A stretch of 64,000 bases of DNA. Source: Acephala macrosclerotiorum. Taxonomy: Eukaryota > Ascomycota > Leotiomycetes > Helotiales > Mollisiaceae. Positions 38,175 to 48,699 of the stretch are shown piece after piece; position 1 is the stretch's first letter, and each line of letters starts with the position of its first letter. The notes under the pieces were generated by a model that saw only the letters and a list, made by a program, of their open reading frames with translations, did not search any database and had not been told where the DNA came from. The stretch lies in contig MU119307.1 of NCBI GenBank assembly GCA_014904845.1, positions 110,625-174,624 on the forward strand. Direction: 5' to 3'. A program made the translations under genes and the position numbers.

Positions 38175-38900
38175 TAGATGAGAGATGGAAAGAAAGAGGC
38201 GGTGTATGTGTGTAATGACCTGATATACTGCGTTAATTGAAGATATTGGTACATAATGAAGATGACAATAGCAGTGAACACCAAACGCGGAATATAACAC
38301 GTGACACTTCACTTTCTCTGCATACTGTAGAGAGGTGGGATAGTTCGTAGAGTCGTGCGGGCGAAAGAGGTTGTAGATTGAGTTTTATGGAAAGGGAGCT
38401 TATATGCTCGTAAAGCACGCTACTCTTAGCCTAGAATGCTCCACGTGATTCTAGGGCTCATCTACTGTCGACCTGGGAGATGAGACAGGCAGATTGACAA
38501 GATGGATGCTGGTGAGACTCGGGTCTCGGCGGGATCTAGAGATAGTGTGTGAGAGCTTGACAATGGGTGACCAAAGCATATCGGAAGTGCTTCCGACGGA
38601 AAAGAAAGGGGGATCGCTTCCGAACTGATTAAGCGACCAGGGAACTCACCCCTGAGACTATCAGTCTGACGGATGTAGATATCAAAGGTGCGATTCTGAT
38701 CTGGAGGGGCTGCCGGGACGCAGTTGCCAGTTTGTATCAGAATGGTGGGGTTGTGTTTGTTATTGACTCGAGACGTCTCGAGGATCGTCGTGATCCTTTG
38801 GGATTTCGATTTTTACTTCATTCTCGTCCCGACTTTCAGTCTCCCAATTCTACGACTGCCAGGCTTTAAATAGCAGTTTTAGTAGCAAATATCTCTCAAG
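38175..38900. other. Intergenic: ZZ/WW 3' region and AtuA-like promoter
   Basis: About 725 bp with no coding signal. TTTAAATA at 38864-38871 lies about 30 bp before the ATG at 38901 and may be a TATA box of the dead gene. Confidence 0.45.
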
Positions 38901-40273
38901 ATGGGCTCAATGAACCCCACCCGCCCAGTTCGAATAATGAACATCAGCGGCTCACCTTGCGACAAACGCGATGCCATGGCCAAAGCAGCCGCCATGGACG
39001 AATACGTCGACGTCCTAGTCGGAGACTGGATGTCCAAACTCAACATGCCTACAAAAGCATACAATCTTTCCCAAGGCGTTGGCATCGGCTATGAAGAAAC
39101 TTCCGTTGAAGCACTAGAACCAGCTTTGAAAGATATTGCGAGAAAAGGGATAAAGGTGGCTACAAATGCAGGGACGGTAGTGACGAAGGACCTGTATGAA
39201 GTGGTGGTGAAGATGGTGAACGATAAGGGTTTAGATTTGACTGTTGCGTGGATCAAGGGAGATGCGGTGATGGATTTGGTGGGGGGGATTTGGGAAGGAG
39301 CCGGAGAAGTTTGTGCATATCAGCACTGGGAAGACGTGGAAGGAGTGGGGCTTTGAGCCAGGGTTTGCGCAGTGCTATCTTGGTGGGATGGGAACTGCGA
39401 CTGCGTTCAAAACTGGAGCGGATATTGTCATCTGTGGGAGAGTGGCGGATGCTTATCCCATTATTGGAGCTGCTGCTTGGTGGCATGGTTGGGAGCGGAC
39501 TGATTACGACAAGCTTGCTCAGTCTCTGATCGCAGGTCACTTGATTGAATGCTCAGGGTACGTGACTGGAGGTAACCTCACCGGATTCAAGAGCTTAGAT
39601 TGGGAGCAGATTAACAACATCGGATATCCAATTGCGGAGATAGCGTTCGATGGAGATGTAGTGATCACCAAAGTCGAGATACCGGCGGCCTGGTGTCGAG
39701 GGAGAAATGCAAAGAGCAACTTCTGTACGAGATCCAAGGGATGTATTATCTCAACTGTGATGTGGCTGCGGTCATCGACCAAGCCTGCTTCACCGATATT
39801 GTACCGAATCGAGTCAGACTGTCAGGTGTGACTGGGAGGCCTCCTCTAGCAACGACGAGAATGGACCTGGCCGCGTTTGGGGGCTACTAAGTAGAGCTTC
39901 ATTGGGCTATGATCGGTCTCGATATTGAGGATAGAAATCAGGCTTCTTGAGAAACAAGTAGAGCATAGTTTTGGCAGGGCGAGAATGGCAAAGTTCAGTC
40001 TCTTTGATATCTCGGTTTGCGGATCTGTGCCAGAGAACCCACGAACCCAGAACTCGACGATTGTCGATGTGCGATTGTTTGCACAAACCAGAAATGCAGA
40101 AGATTTGTCTGAGAAGAACTTCATAAGGCCAGCACTGGATATCAATATGCGTGAGCTGGAAGCATCCTTCTAAGGTCGACATGACTGACGATTGAACAGA
40201 CACTTATCCAGCCGCAACCTTTCACACTGACCTCAGGACGGCCGTACCAAAACTAGTAGGCATTGCCATATGA
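38901..40273 (+). pseudogene. AtuA-like (DUF1446) protein, broken by frameshifts and a stop
   Basis: The N-terminus (MGSMNPTRPVRIMNISGSPC..., VLVGDWMSKLNM, LEPALKDI, NAGTVVTKDLYEVV) and middle (GFEPGFAQCYLGGMGTATAF, GADIVICGRVADAYPIIGAAAWW, HLIECSGYVTGGN, GYPIAEIAFDGDVVITK, LLYEIQG) match the acyclic terpene utilisation AtuA/DUF1446 family of about 450-600 residues, linked in bacteria to terpenoid and leucine-type catabolism; the fungal role is unclear. Breaks: one extra G in the 7-G run at 39281-39287; a lost base near 39683; TAA at 39888-39890 where Gln is expected; another shift near 39935. A plausible 3' intron begins near 40151, after DINM, and the last exon (HTYPAATFHTDLRT) ends early at 40271-40273 without the usual C-terminus. 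The stop looks RIP-like. A homopolymer assembly error could explain the first shift but not all four lesions. Confidence 0.75.
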
Positions 40274-41146
40274 AGCAAATAAGTATCACTAAAAATTTCA
40301 ACGCTGTACACTGAATACTTCCCAACTCTGGTCTCTCAACCAACAAACAATCCACTTCTCCACCTGGCAGTCATCCACCAAGCTGAAGCCACCAACAGAC
40401 ACGATCGTCCACCCAGCTTCCCAGCCCTCATATGAGCCAGCTGATCCCGTAGACTCGAGTTCCTTCGGCCTTATAAAGTGCGTGTCACTCGGACGCATAG
40501 TGTACGCGCGAGCTTGTGACAGGTTCGAACTGTGACGTGGGTTTGTTCGCACGAAACGCAGAAGAATGGCCATGGCTTCGCACCTTGCTCAGCACCGAGA
40601 AGCTCATTGAGCTTATGGCAGACGACTTCAAAGGACAGAGATAGATCGCATGGAGTTCCCAAATCTCTGGGCGGTGCATTTCTTGCTCCATGATCATCTT
40701 GATCGCGGAGTAAACTGCGAATACGACGTATGATGTGCTATGGAAGTTTATTGCTGAGTTCTTGAGGTTGAAATATGTAAATATACCTGCAGCCCTCCTT
40801 GAAAAGGGTATTTTGTAATATATAGTCTGGCAGAGTCGCACTTACCCTCAATGTTCAAAGGTACTGTGAGGGTTGAAGGTTGCGATGCACCGAAGCCTGC
40901 CCGCAGTGTGTGTATTCCCTAGGATAACCTAGACCGCTAGACCAAATGCACTAAAACACTTCCACCCAGCCCCTTCACACTTCCACGCTCTCCTTATCTT
41001 CCTACCACAATTCCCACCCAACCCCATTTTCGATAAGCACCCAAGATGGAGTACCCCAAGTATACTGGCTCCACTGGGCCCTCCTGGAGAGATGGTAGTC
41101 CAAGCCGTGCCTCCTCGCATTCATGCTGAAGACCAGTCGAGCGAAG
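40274..41146. other. Intergenic, no gene
   Basis: About 870 bp between two relic genes. Only short random frames on either strand. A C/T-rich stretch at about 40960-41030 may be the old promoter of the regulator relic. Confidence 0.45.
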
Positions 41147-43560
41147 ATGTCTTCAATCACGAACGACCCCTTCTCGAACTTCCTGCTACCTCGACCAAGT
41201 CACCAAGATGACCAGAATGCGGAAGACAATGCCGATGAACATATCCCACGACCCGCAACGCGTGCTTGAGTAGCACTAGCATGCCAGCGATGCATGAAGA
41301 GGAAGCAGAAATGCGATGGCCAAACGCCTTCTTGTTCCAACTGCATCAGTTTCAGTGCCGTCTGCCAATATATCAAGCCTACCAGACCAATCTTCCGAAC
41401 CAGAGATCCATACTTGAAAGCTGCAGAAGCCAGAGTAGCAGAGCTGGAGAGTATACTGTCGAGGGAGGGCATAGCGGATGAGGGGCAGAACTTGTGGAGG
41501 GAATTGCAAGTTAGATTGCAGTCAGATGCATTAGATCAGAACGAGATGGACGTCCCTGATCTATCAGAACAACGACCTTCCAAGCGACCCTGCCGCGATA
41601 CTCCCTGGCAATTCAAAGAACATCTAGAGTCGCCGCCGAGTAAACAGTTGCAGGAGAAAGAGGTTAATACCGTTGTGGATATACTTCGGGACTTGTCCTT
41701 GGAGGCTAGTGGTGGTTACATTGGAGCGTCGTCGAGCATAACAATGAGTCGGATGGTTGGGTCTTTGGTTAAAGCTAGGGTTGAGCTGAATTTGCTCACA
41801 TACGGCGTTACTGCTAAAGAACATCTGAGCCCAAAGTCAGCATCCGATATTGAGGAAGATGATGCTTCAGAATTGGAGAAAATGTCCCAGGAGATCGCAG
41901 ACAAGCTTCTGCGAGGATGCTTAAAACGTATCTCGACAAGATGGCCAATCCTGCATTCGGCGTACATTCGTGACCTTCATTCAAGGAGAGCGCCTCTAGT
42001 CAATCGTTACGAGACGCCCGTACTACATCTGGTGTATGCTTGTGGAGGGTGCTTTGTGGAAACAACAGGAGAGACAGGGGCATTCAGCAGGCGTGCAGTA
42101 CTTGGATCATACTCCAATACCATGACATCCGGTCTGTTCAGATGTTGATCCTACTCGCCATTTGCAGCTTACGATCACCTCGTGGCCCCGGGGCGTGGTG
42201 AGTAAACATGAAAACGCACTTTCTGGCACTGCTGATTACTGGCGATAGGACTTACATTAGTCTTGCTATGAGAACTTGTATCGGTTTGGGCTTCATCGCC
42301 GAACTCCCGCCAAACGCCACCAGCTCCTCAATTGTCTAGATCGCCAGATTTTGATCATCCTTGGCAGGCCGTTCGCCATCTCAGATAGAGACGTTGGCGC
42401 AGAGGTTAGCAAGGCTCTATCCTCCTTCCAACTATGATCTAACTCTGCTAGCTCCCACTCGGCGTAGATGAGTCTGTCCAGGATATTCCTATCTTCGAGG
42501 CGGCGCTTCTTACAGCACAACCTACCCCGAAAGACCAAGTGCCCGCTGTTTCCACATCTCTGAGCTGCTTCATCCATATCTGCAGGCTACGTCGAATTGA
42601 ATCGGAGATACAGTAGACCATGTACTGTGTCGATGACTCCTCGACTGCCTCTGAAGCTGAAGTCGAGAACTTCATCCAGAAGCTGGTCGACTGGAAAGAC
42701 CGGATCCCATGTGATGCACGTCAGCATTCTGCTGACAAGCCGACGACGATGACAGACACGCTAGTGATAGACGGCTATGGCTGCTATGTAAGATCGTCGC
42801 TGCTTCCTGTTTCTTCATCTTCTAACACTGTGATCCTAGATGGTGTATTACTACAAGCGCATAAGATTTCTCCTTCATCCACTCCTATCCTCACCGAAAA
42901 CGAACATCCGCTTCTTGAAGAAGTGCACCGAAGTATGTGGCGACGTTTGCTAGACCTACAAAAAGTTTCACCAGAGCATTCCAGTTGGCTTCTCACTCAT
43001 GCCTTTGCACTCTGTCTTCTTGGCAGGTCGGACTCTTGTGTACTGCACCTGGATATCACCACAAGAGGTCTTCAGCATCAAAACCTCAAGCGATATGAAC
43101 GCGTGTAGCATTGTACTGTACGTCATCACCGAGCGATGGCCCGACGCTAAGAAATACAGAGACACATACGAAGCTATCAAGCAGTCTCTTCTTGAATCTG
43201 TTGAGGAAAGCGAACACGAACCACGTTGCGCCATCAAGAGCCTCTATGGCCAATCTTCTTCTTCCAAGGGCAAGGAACGAGGAAGGCTGCACCGAGGTCA
43301 CTCAAATTGTGGTAGATATGGCCGGGGGATCGGTGCCGTTGAACAATGCTTACTTCACTCCCTCACCTGTAATGGCACATTCCTAGATGTACAACATCAC
43401 CCTACAATGCAAGGTTCTGTACAAGATTTCTCTCTGCCAATGGACTTTCAAAATCAAGCTGGGCTTGACCCCTCTTTCTCGTTCGATGGGTCGGAAGTCT
43501 TCAACAGCTTCAATTGGAGATTTCGATATCAGCCGTACGGCATTTTGAATACAGAATCTG
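41147..43560 (+). pseudogene. Zn2Cys6 (GAL4-type) transcription factor, inactivated
   Basis: From ATG 41147 the frame reads MSSITNDPFSNFLLPRPS..., then TGA at 41267-41269, then ACQRCMKRKQKCDGQTPSCSNC, a full zinc binuclear cluster, and a linker. The fungal-specific middle region follows in pieces: HDIRSVQMLILLAI, TYISLAMRTCIGLG after an intron, CLDRQILIILGRPFAIS, then VDESVQDIPIFEAA. TAG occurs at 42614-42616 (after RIESEIQ) and at 42951-42953 (after GDVC). Introns still recognisable include 42788-42839. At least two frameshifts occur between 42050 and 42360. The three stops fit CGA or CAG turned into TGA or TAG. Such regulators usually bind CGG half-sites and control neighbouring catabolic or secondary-metabolism genes. 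The C-terminal end is uncertain because the tail meets the minus-strand relic at 43629. Confidence 0.8.
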
Positions 43561-43628
43561 TCAATCTTCCCGTGCCCTATTATGTCTGCCGTGAACAAGA
43601 TTTGAATCTAAGTATTCTTGATATGCAT

Positions 43629-44543
43629 TCAATCTACAGAACCGTTAACAAAACTCGACTTGCTGCTAAGGATATCTTTCACTTTCTCGGTCTCCCTCGA
43701 CGTTCGAAAGGCATCAGGTCTTGGAGTCTCCCACCCGCCGAAGCAACTAACATACATGATCCCTCCACCTCTCCACACTAGCCTCAAAAATTTGATGTCG
43801 ACAGTCTCTCGCTTCTCGTCGATTGCATCTTCTCTGACATAGAATGATGACTGCTTCTACCAGAACGAGAGTCGCCGGTCTCATTGGCCTTCCGTTGCCA
43901 TCAGCCGCGGTCTTGGAAAATATCGTTTGAGCTTGCATTCCATGCTCACTGCAGCCTCACAAACGTGGGCTACCTTTACTGCGGTGCTCTTTCTTGGATG
44001 CGGGCCTGACAGAATTCCCATTCCGAGATTCTGGGCGGCGCATTCACCGAAGTGAAATTTGCAGCTTTGAGGAACCAATCAGATACAATGCTGATACACA
44101 TCTCTCCCGTCCCAAGCAAATTTCTCAGACTATCATTTGCTTCTTCCCCATGAAAGGCCAAGTTGTACAGTGGCGGATCATTGTCGTGACATTGTTGAAG
44201 TACGAGAATGGCGCCAGATTCCGACACGTCCCATCTAATGACACTGTGCTGACCAGAGCAATCGGTCTCAGAACAGTCGACGAGATTATAAGTTTGTAGT
44301 TCTGGTTCACTGTTCGACCCGGAGAGTGGGGATCAATTGACACTATGTCATGCTTCTCCTATCCGGAACGAGAAGCGCCATCGCCTGGCTGCCATTTTGG
44401 ATTGGGTGTCTTGCTTGCTACCCAAGAATGCGAGGATCATAGTCTGGTCTTGAAGCCTCGACAAAAGGAAAGTCGGAATGAGGGTTTCGCTTCACCAGGG
44501 CTTCTTTGTCGTACGCCTCTACAGGCTCGCTGTCTGCAAACAT
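43629..44543 (-). pseudogene. Flavin-reductase-like (FMN-binding split barrel) protein, inactivated
   Basis: Reads on the minus strand from ATG at 44543: MFADSEPVEAYDKEALVKRN, then a shift, KTPNPKWQPGDG, a stop, then NYKLIISSTVLRPIALVSTV and NLAPFSYFNNV, a shift to LYNLAFHGEEANDSLRNLL, ISIVSDWFLKAANFTSVN, another shift to HPRKSTAVKVAHVCEAAVSMECKL, and finally TLVLVEAV and VREDAIDEKRETVDIKFLRLVWRGGG. The order matches flavin-reductase-like FMN-binding proteins of about 250-280 residues, oxidoreductases of the split-barrel fold. At least three frameshifts and a premature stop kill it. It ends tail-to-tail with the regulator relic. Its normal partner or substrate cannot be told. Confidence 0.75.
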
Positions 44544-45117
44544 GGTAGGCGGTGAAGTGATGGTAGGTTGAACTTCTCGGGTAGGATCATTGATTACTCG
44601 AGCAAAATTCTACAGATCACGAAGACCCATTTCAGCACCCGTTTTCTCGATCTCAAGGTCTCTTCCTAGCGAAGATACCTCCCTATCTTAGGGGTCCAGT
44701 CCTCTGGATTCGGAAATAAGAGGGGACCCACATTTCCGTCTCTTCGCCCCACTTGACTCTCCTTATCATTGTTATCTTCACAGGTCAAGGTGCCATACTG
44801 GCTGCAATTAAACCTATCAGAATCGGAAGCTCATCCGATGACTCGATGCCGGCTTCTCGCAGAGTCGTAGTGCATCTCGAGCGCTTGGCAACCCTACCTA
44901 TCAAACATGAATCTTACCCATCCATTACCACCAGGATCGTGATATCAAACCTCGCAGTCGCAACTGACATCCGCTCCTCCAAATACATGTACCTCGGCGC
45001 AAAGAATCACGGCTCCGAAATGTATATAAATTGATGCTTATAATCCGCTGCATCAAACTTTGACTTTCAAGTGTGCCAAGACCCCAAGATCACCCAGCAT
45101 CGTTTTCTCAAGTCAAG
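44544..45117. other. Between relics, no gene recognised
   Basis: About 570 bp. An open frame of 93 codons at 44753-45034 has no motif I recognise and no clear start context. It may hold promoter remnants of the flanking relics, which diverge here. Confidence 0.4.
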
Positions 45118-45511
45118 ATGTTATCTCTCACTTAGGGAGGCCACATGGCTCACGTCCCTAAGACTTTTGCTTCATGGGAAGTGAAAGAAGAAGGTCAAGA
45201 TGAAAAGAGTTTCAACAGATGGACGAATAGAGACATCATACCAGCTCCTCCCAAGGAGAAGCACTATACAGCTAAAGGATACTTTAGTTTCTAGTGAGTT
45301 GATCGTAGCTCTGTTGAAGACATGAAGACTAATTAAATCTAGGATTGCAGCTGTTCAACTCCTCGGCATGGTTGTTGGGGTCTAGCAATCTACGAATAGC
45401 TTAACTGCGGGCGAAGCCATTAGGATGGTCCTTGTTGGATCATTCATGGCTGGACTGATTGCTTTCGTCTGTAGGCTTTCGCCCACCGTGAATCGTGCGT
45501 CACTTTTCATC
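45118..45511 (+). pseudogene. NCS1-type (uracil/allantoin/cytosine) permease, 5' fragment
   Basis: From ATG 45118 (or 45145 after a TAG at 45133) the text reads MAHVPKTFASWEVKEEG, then FNRWTNRDIIPAPPKEKHYTA and, after an intron at 45294-45342, IAAVQLLGMVVG, a TAG at 45383, LTAGEAIRMVLVGSFMAGLIAFVC and VNRAS. The RW-NRDIIP motif and the next segments match the N-terminus and first membrane helices of nucleobase-cation-symport-1 transporters, normally about 500-550 residues. Only about the first 110 are present. The codon split by the intron reads TAG where Trp is usual. The similarity stops where the minus-strand S28 gene's last codon lies, so the gene was cut by a rearrangement. Confidence 0.7.
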
Positions 45512-45750
45512 TCAAGTCTTTGGATGAAAGCAAGGGAGCCATTCATCCAATTCTTTGCCAAAGAGTTCCAAGCCCTTGTCAATATTGCCTTCAGGATCCA
45601 TCCGCCCTCTTCGTTGGTCGTTCACGTGTACCGCTCCATCATACACAATCCCAAACACCTCGTCTCCTAAGGAAGGCTCATTGCACCGTGGTACGAGTTG
45701 TGTAGTCCTTCTGTCCAGGGCATTTGGATTGATCTCTTTGGTCGACTGTA

Positions 45751-45752
45751 TA
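45751..45752. repeat. Target-site duplication TA (left) of pogo element
   Basis: TA directly outside the left terminal inverted repeat; its partner is at 47590-47591. TA duplication is the rule for Tc1/mariner/pogo elements. Confidence 0.8.
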
Positions 45753-47589
45753 AATCAAACCCCCTAGAAATGGGCCCCCCCCTGTTCTGGGCCACCTCGC
45801 TTAATTCCTATCTACCTAGTTCGATCGCGAATAACTTTTTAATCAACTAATAGATATATGAGATAAAATAGAGGCTATACTAGAGAAGTCATTAAAATCT
45901 AATAGTACATTTTGGCGGTCTTCAGCTTCCATCTGTACCTTGTAAATCTTCTCGATATCAGCGAACTTGGAATTTGGACTAGTTCTTACTTTCCGCCGTT
46001 TTCTAGGCTTAAGTTGGACTACCCTAGCTTCCAATGCTTAGATCTTACGCTTTTGCTTAGCAATAACAAAGTCCTTATTGTCTAAGCCCTTAGCTATTTT
46101 CCTAAAAAGCACTCTAGCAATTGCCGTATCGATTTCTCTAAGTCTCGTGATTTGCCTCGATTATTCTCGAACATTTTCACTTTTTTGAGAAGTTTTCCAT
46201 ACTTCAAATAATGAATCTTAAATCCATTCAAGTACTGCATCCTTTCCTGACGATTGTAGAGATTTCTCGATCGCTTTATTACTATTTTCAAGTAATAATC
46301 GGTTCATAAAAAGCTTCGAGATATTCTACGACTATAACTCTGAGACTTTTCAACTCGCCTTACAATTTCCTTTTGTTAAAGCATCTATCCGAACTTGCTT
46401 ATAACATTTCAAGAAGTTTTACTTCTTTATAAGCGTCGAATCGTTAATGAGAGACAACGAACCTAACCGCTTTCGATAAGCGGATTTAAAGAGAGAAAAA
46501 ATTGATAAATCCAAAGATTGAAACACATATGAAATATACAATAATAAGAATAACAAATAGATATTATTCGAAAAGCACTTCCACATGAATTCTGTTGTCT
46601 CATGGCTTCTATAGCCGTCTAATATAAGTAGACAGAGCTTTTTTGAGTCACGTAATGCCGTTTGAAATATGAAAACAATTTGCAACCATTTCAAAGTAAT
46701 ATCGTCAGATGTCCATCTATTGTCGATTGCAGTAAACTTTCAGCTTTTATACTCTCTCAATCCCATAGAAAACTATTGTTATTAAACTGATTTTCCCTTA
46801 AATATAACGATCGAAAGAATAGCTCGACCGCTCGAAGAAATGCACTCAATAAATGAAATTTAAACTTTAGATTCTAATTGTTTCTTTTGAATAAAACGTT
46901 TCTCAATACTCTCAACTACTAATCTATTCTTTTCTTAGTTTTCTATAATCTTCGCTTTATTTATATTCTATCGATTTTCAGCTTTGATTGCTTTGATCGC
47001 CAATATCTTCAATTTTTGAAATTAAGCTTTAATAATATTAGATGTAGCACTATTAATACGCACAGAATCGATTCTAAATTGCTTTTTGGTCTTAAGAATA
47101 GGATTCCGACGAAGAAATCTAGCTATTCAGCGTTTTTCGAGTAGTGTAGCATCGCGTCGAGAAGCCAAAATACGGCCAGTAAAAACTCGGATTTGTGCAT
47201 GTGTAAAGTTGAGCTCTAGAGTTTCTTGAATTAGTACTCAGTTTGTAAGACGTTGCTTTTGGATCGAAGCAAGTCTCTGCAAATGCGCATAGGCCTCTTT
47301 CTTAGGAAGAATGCCGAGTACTCTGTGTTGAAGAGTGCCTCTCGGTACATTTCAGTCGAGAGAGGATTTTCGCAAGGACTTCCCATTTGCCACGTCTTTA
47401 AGGGCATACTAGACGTCAGCTTCCGTATATGAGGGCTTTATGATCGGCTCTAATGACTTGCAAAATTTGAAAGAGTTTTATTAAGGAATAATAAAAATAT
47501 TCGAAGTTAAAGTGGGTGGTGGGATAGTGGCGATGTGCTAAGCGAAGTGGCCCAGAACAGGGGGGGGCCCACTTCTAGGGGGTTTGACT
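45753..47589 (-). mobile_element. Pogo/Fot1-like DNA transposon, 1,837 bp, decayed
   Basis: Terminal inverted repeats of 51 bp (45753-45803 and 47539-47589) start A[A/G]TCAAACCCCCTAGAA, include a run of eight C, and differ at three sites, all transitions. TA duplications flank it. The minus strand holds remnants of a transposase about 500 residues long: FTGRILASRRDATLLEKRWI (Tc5/CENP-B-type DNA-binding region, about 47130-47200), LILDGYRSHETTEFMWKC and QSLDLSIFSLFKSAYRKRLG (DDE region, 46419-46694), and the tail KRRKVRTSPNSKFADIEKIYK. Many stops and shifts mean it cannot move by itself. It sits inside the last third of the S28 peptidase gene. Confidence 0.9.
45843..47460 (-). pseudogene. Decayed pogo-type transposase
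   Basis: Coding remnant of the element above. DNA-binding helix-turn-helix text, the DDE_1 core (LILDGYRSH, then SYVFQSLDL where active copies usually have SHxLQPLD) and a charged C-terminal tail occur in the right order on the minus strand, in several frames with stops between. Interior A+T content is higher than in the flanking host gene, which fits RIP of an element once present in several copies. Confidence 0.75.
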
Positions 47590-47591
47590 TA
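47590..47591. repeat. Target-site duplication TA (right) of pogo element
   Basis: Partner of the TA at 45751-45752. With the element and one TA removed, the host codons read ...GCA TTG AGT ATA CAG TCG..., in frame. Confidence 0.8.
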
Positions 47592-48699
47592 CTCAATGCT
47601 CGCCAAGGATCAATTTCGCCATTCGTAAAGATCACATTGCTAGGTTTCATGTTCCAGCCCCCATATTTCAGGATCTCCTCAACCTTCGGTTCAGAGGGTA
47701 GACATGAAAATGACTTATGGCAAAAGTTGTCTATAAAAGACAAAATATTGTTGAAGCGGGAGATGAAATTTGTTGACGAGGGGTATTGCGATACTTGAAA
47801 CTGAGCGAATTGATCGCATAGCATCCAATTCCAGGAAGCTCGGTCACTTTTGCTCCCTGTCTGCCGAGAAGGACTACCCGGCACTGGTTTCGAGCTTCGG
47901 ATGGTCGCGCCGATGAAAGCATAGAATGTGGCTTTGGGGCCGTGTTTGGCGAAGAGTCCGGCTGAGCTTGGTAACTCGTCGAAAGAGTTATCTGCCAAAG
48001 TGGAAACGAGAGAATCCAGCGTGAATTCTGTTGCGTTGCTAGGATCCCAGGTCTCGAGGTGATCGCAGAATTTTGCCAAAGACTGGTAGCCAACTATTTG
48101 GAAGACGGGAAATGTGTGGAATGGATTTGCCAGAATGGACGCGGCGTCAAAGTGCGTGATATCTTCTGGTTTTCGATCGCCGGGAACAGTGGCCATATCT
48201 TGAGATCCTCCGGAAGTGGAATTGTTTATGAGGAAAAGTGCTTGTTTGGGTAGTGCAACTTCTTGCTCGGTTCCATGGAGGAGAACCTCGTCTGCGTATG
48301 TGACAGCAGCGTGGTATCTGCAGAGCAGTTCTTGGGCATACTCTGCACAATCGTATTGTAGTAGTTGTTATTCTCGAATTGTGTTTGGACTGGTGCGCTG
48401 GGGGACCAGCTGGCGAAAAAGACCTCGGGGTTGCGTAGTCTCAGCATGGCTGCTCGAACGCCAGCATAACTTCCACCCATCGCAATCCATGGACTTGAGT
48501 TTGGCAAGAGCTCTCCGTCTTCATGGCCGGGTGGCCGAAAGCGCCGAGCAAAGCATGCGGCATCCCCCAATGCCTGTTCATTGTTGAGATACTTGTATGC
48601 ATCGTAGCCGTCGATGGCGATGCCAGTCGTTTCGTTTGTCTTAAATGGCATGCTGTTTCCGAAGTACCGGTGTTCCCATATAATAGCCACCCCATTGTA

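Noticed and set aside
45512..45670. Continuation of the NCS1 permease frame
   Set aside because: The minus strand here encodes the recognisable S28 C-terminus; the plus-strand continuation loses permease similarity.
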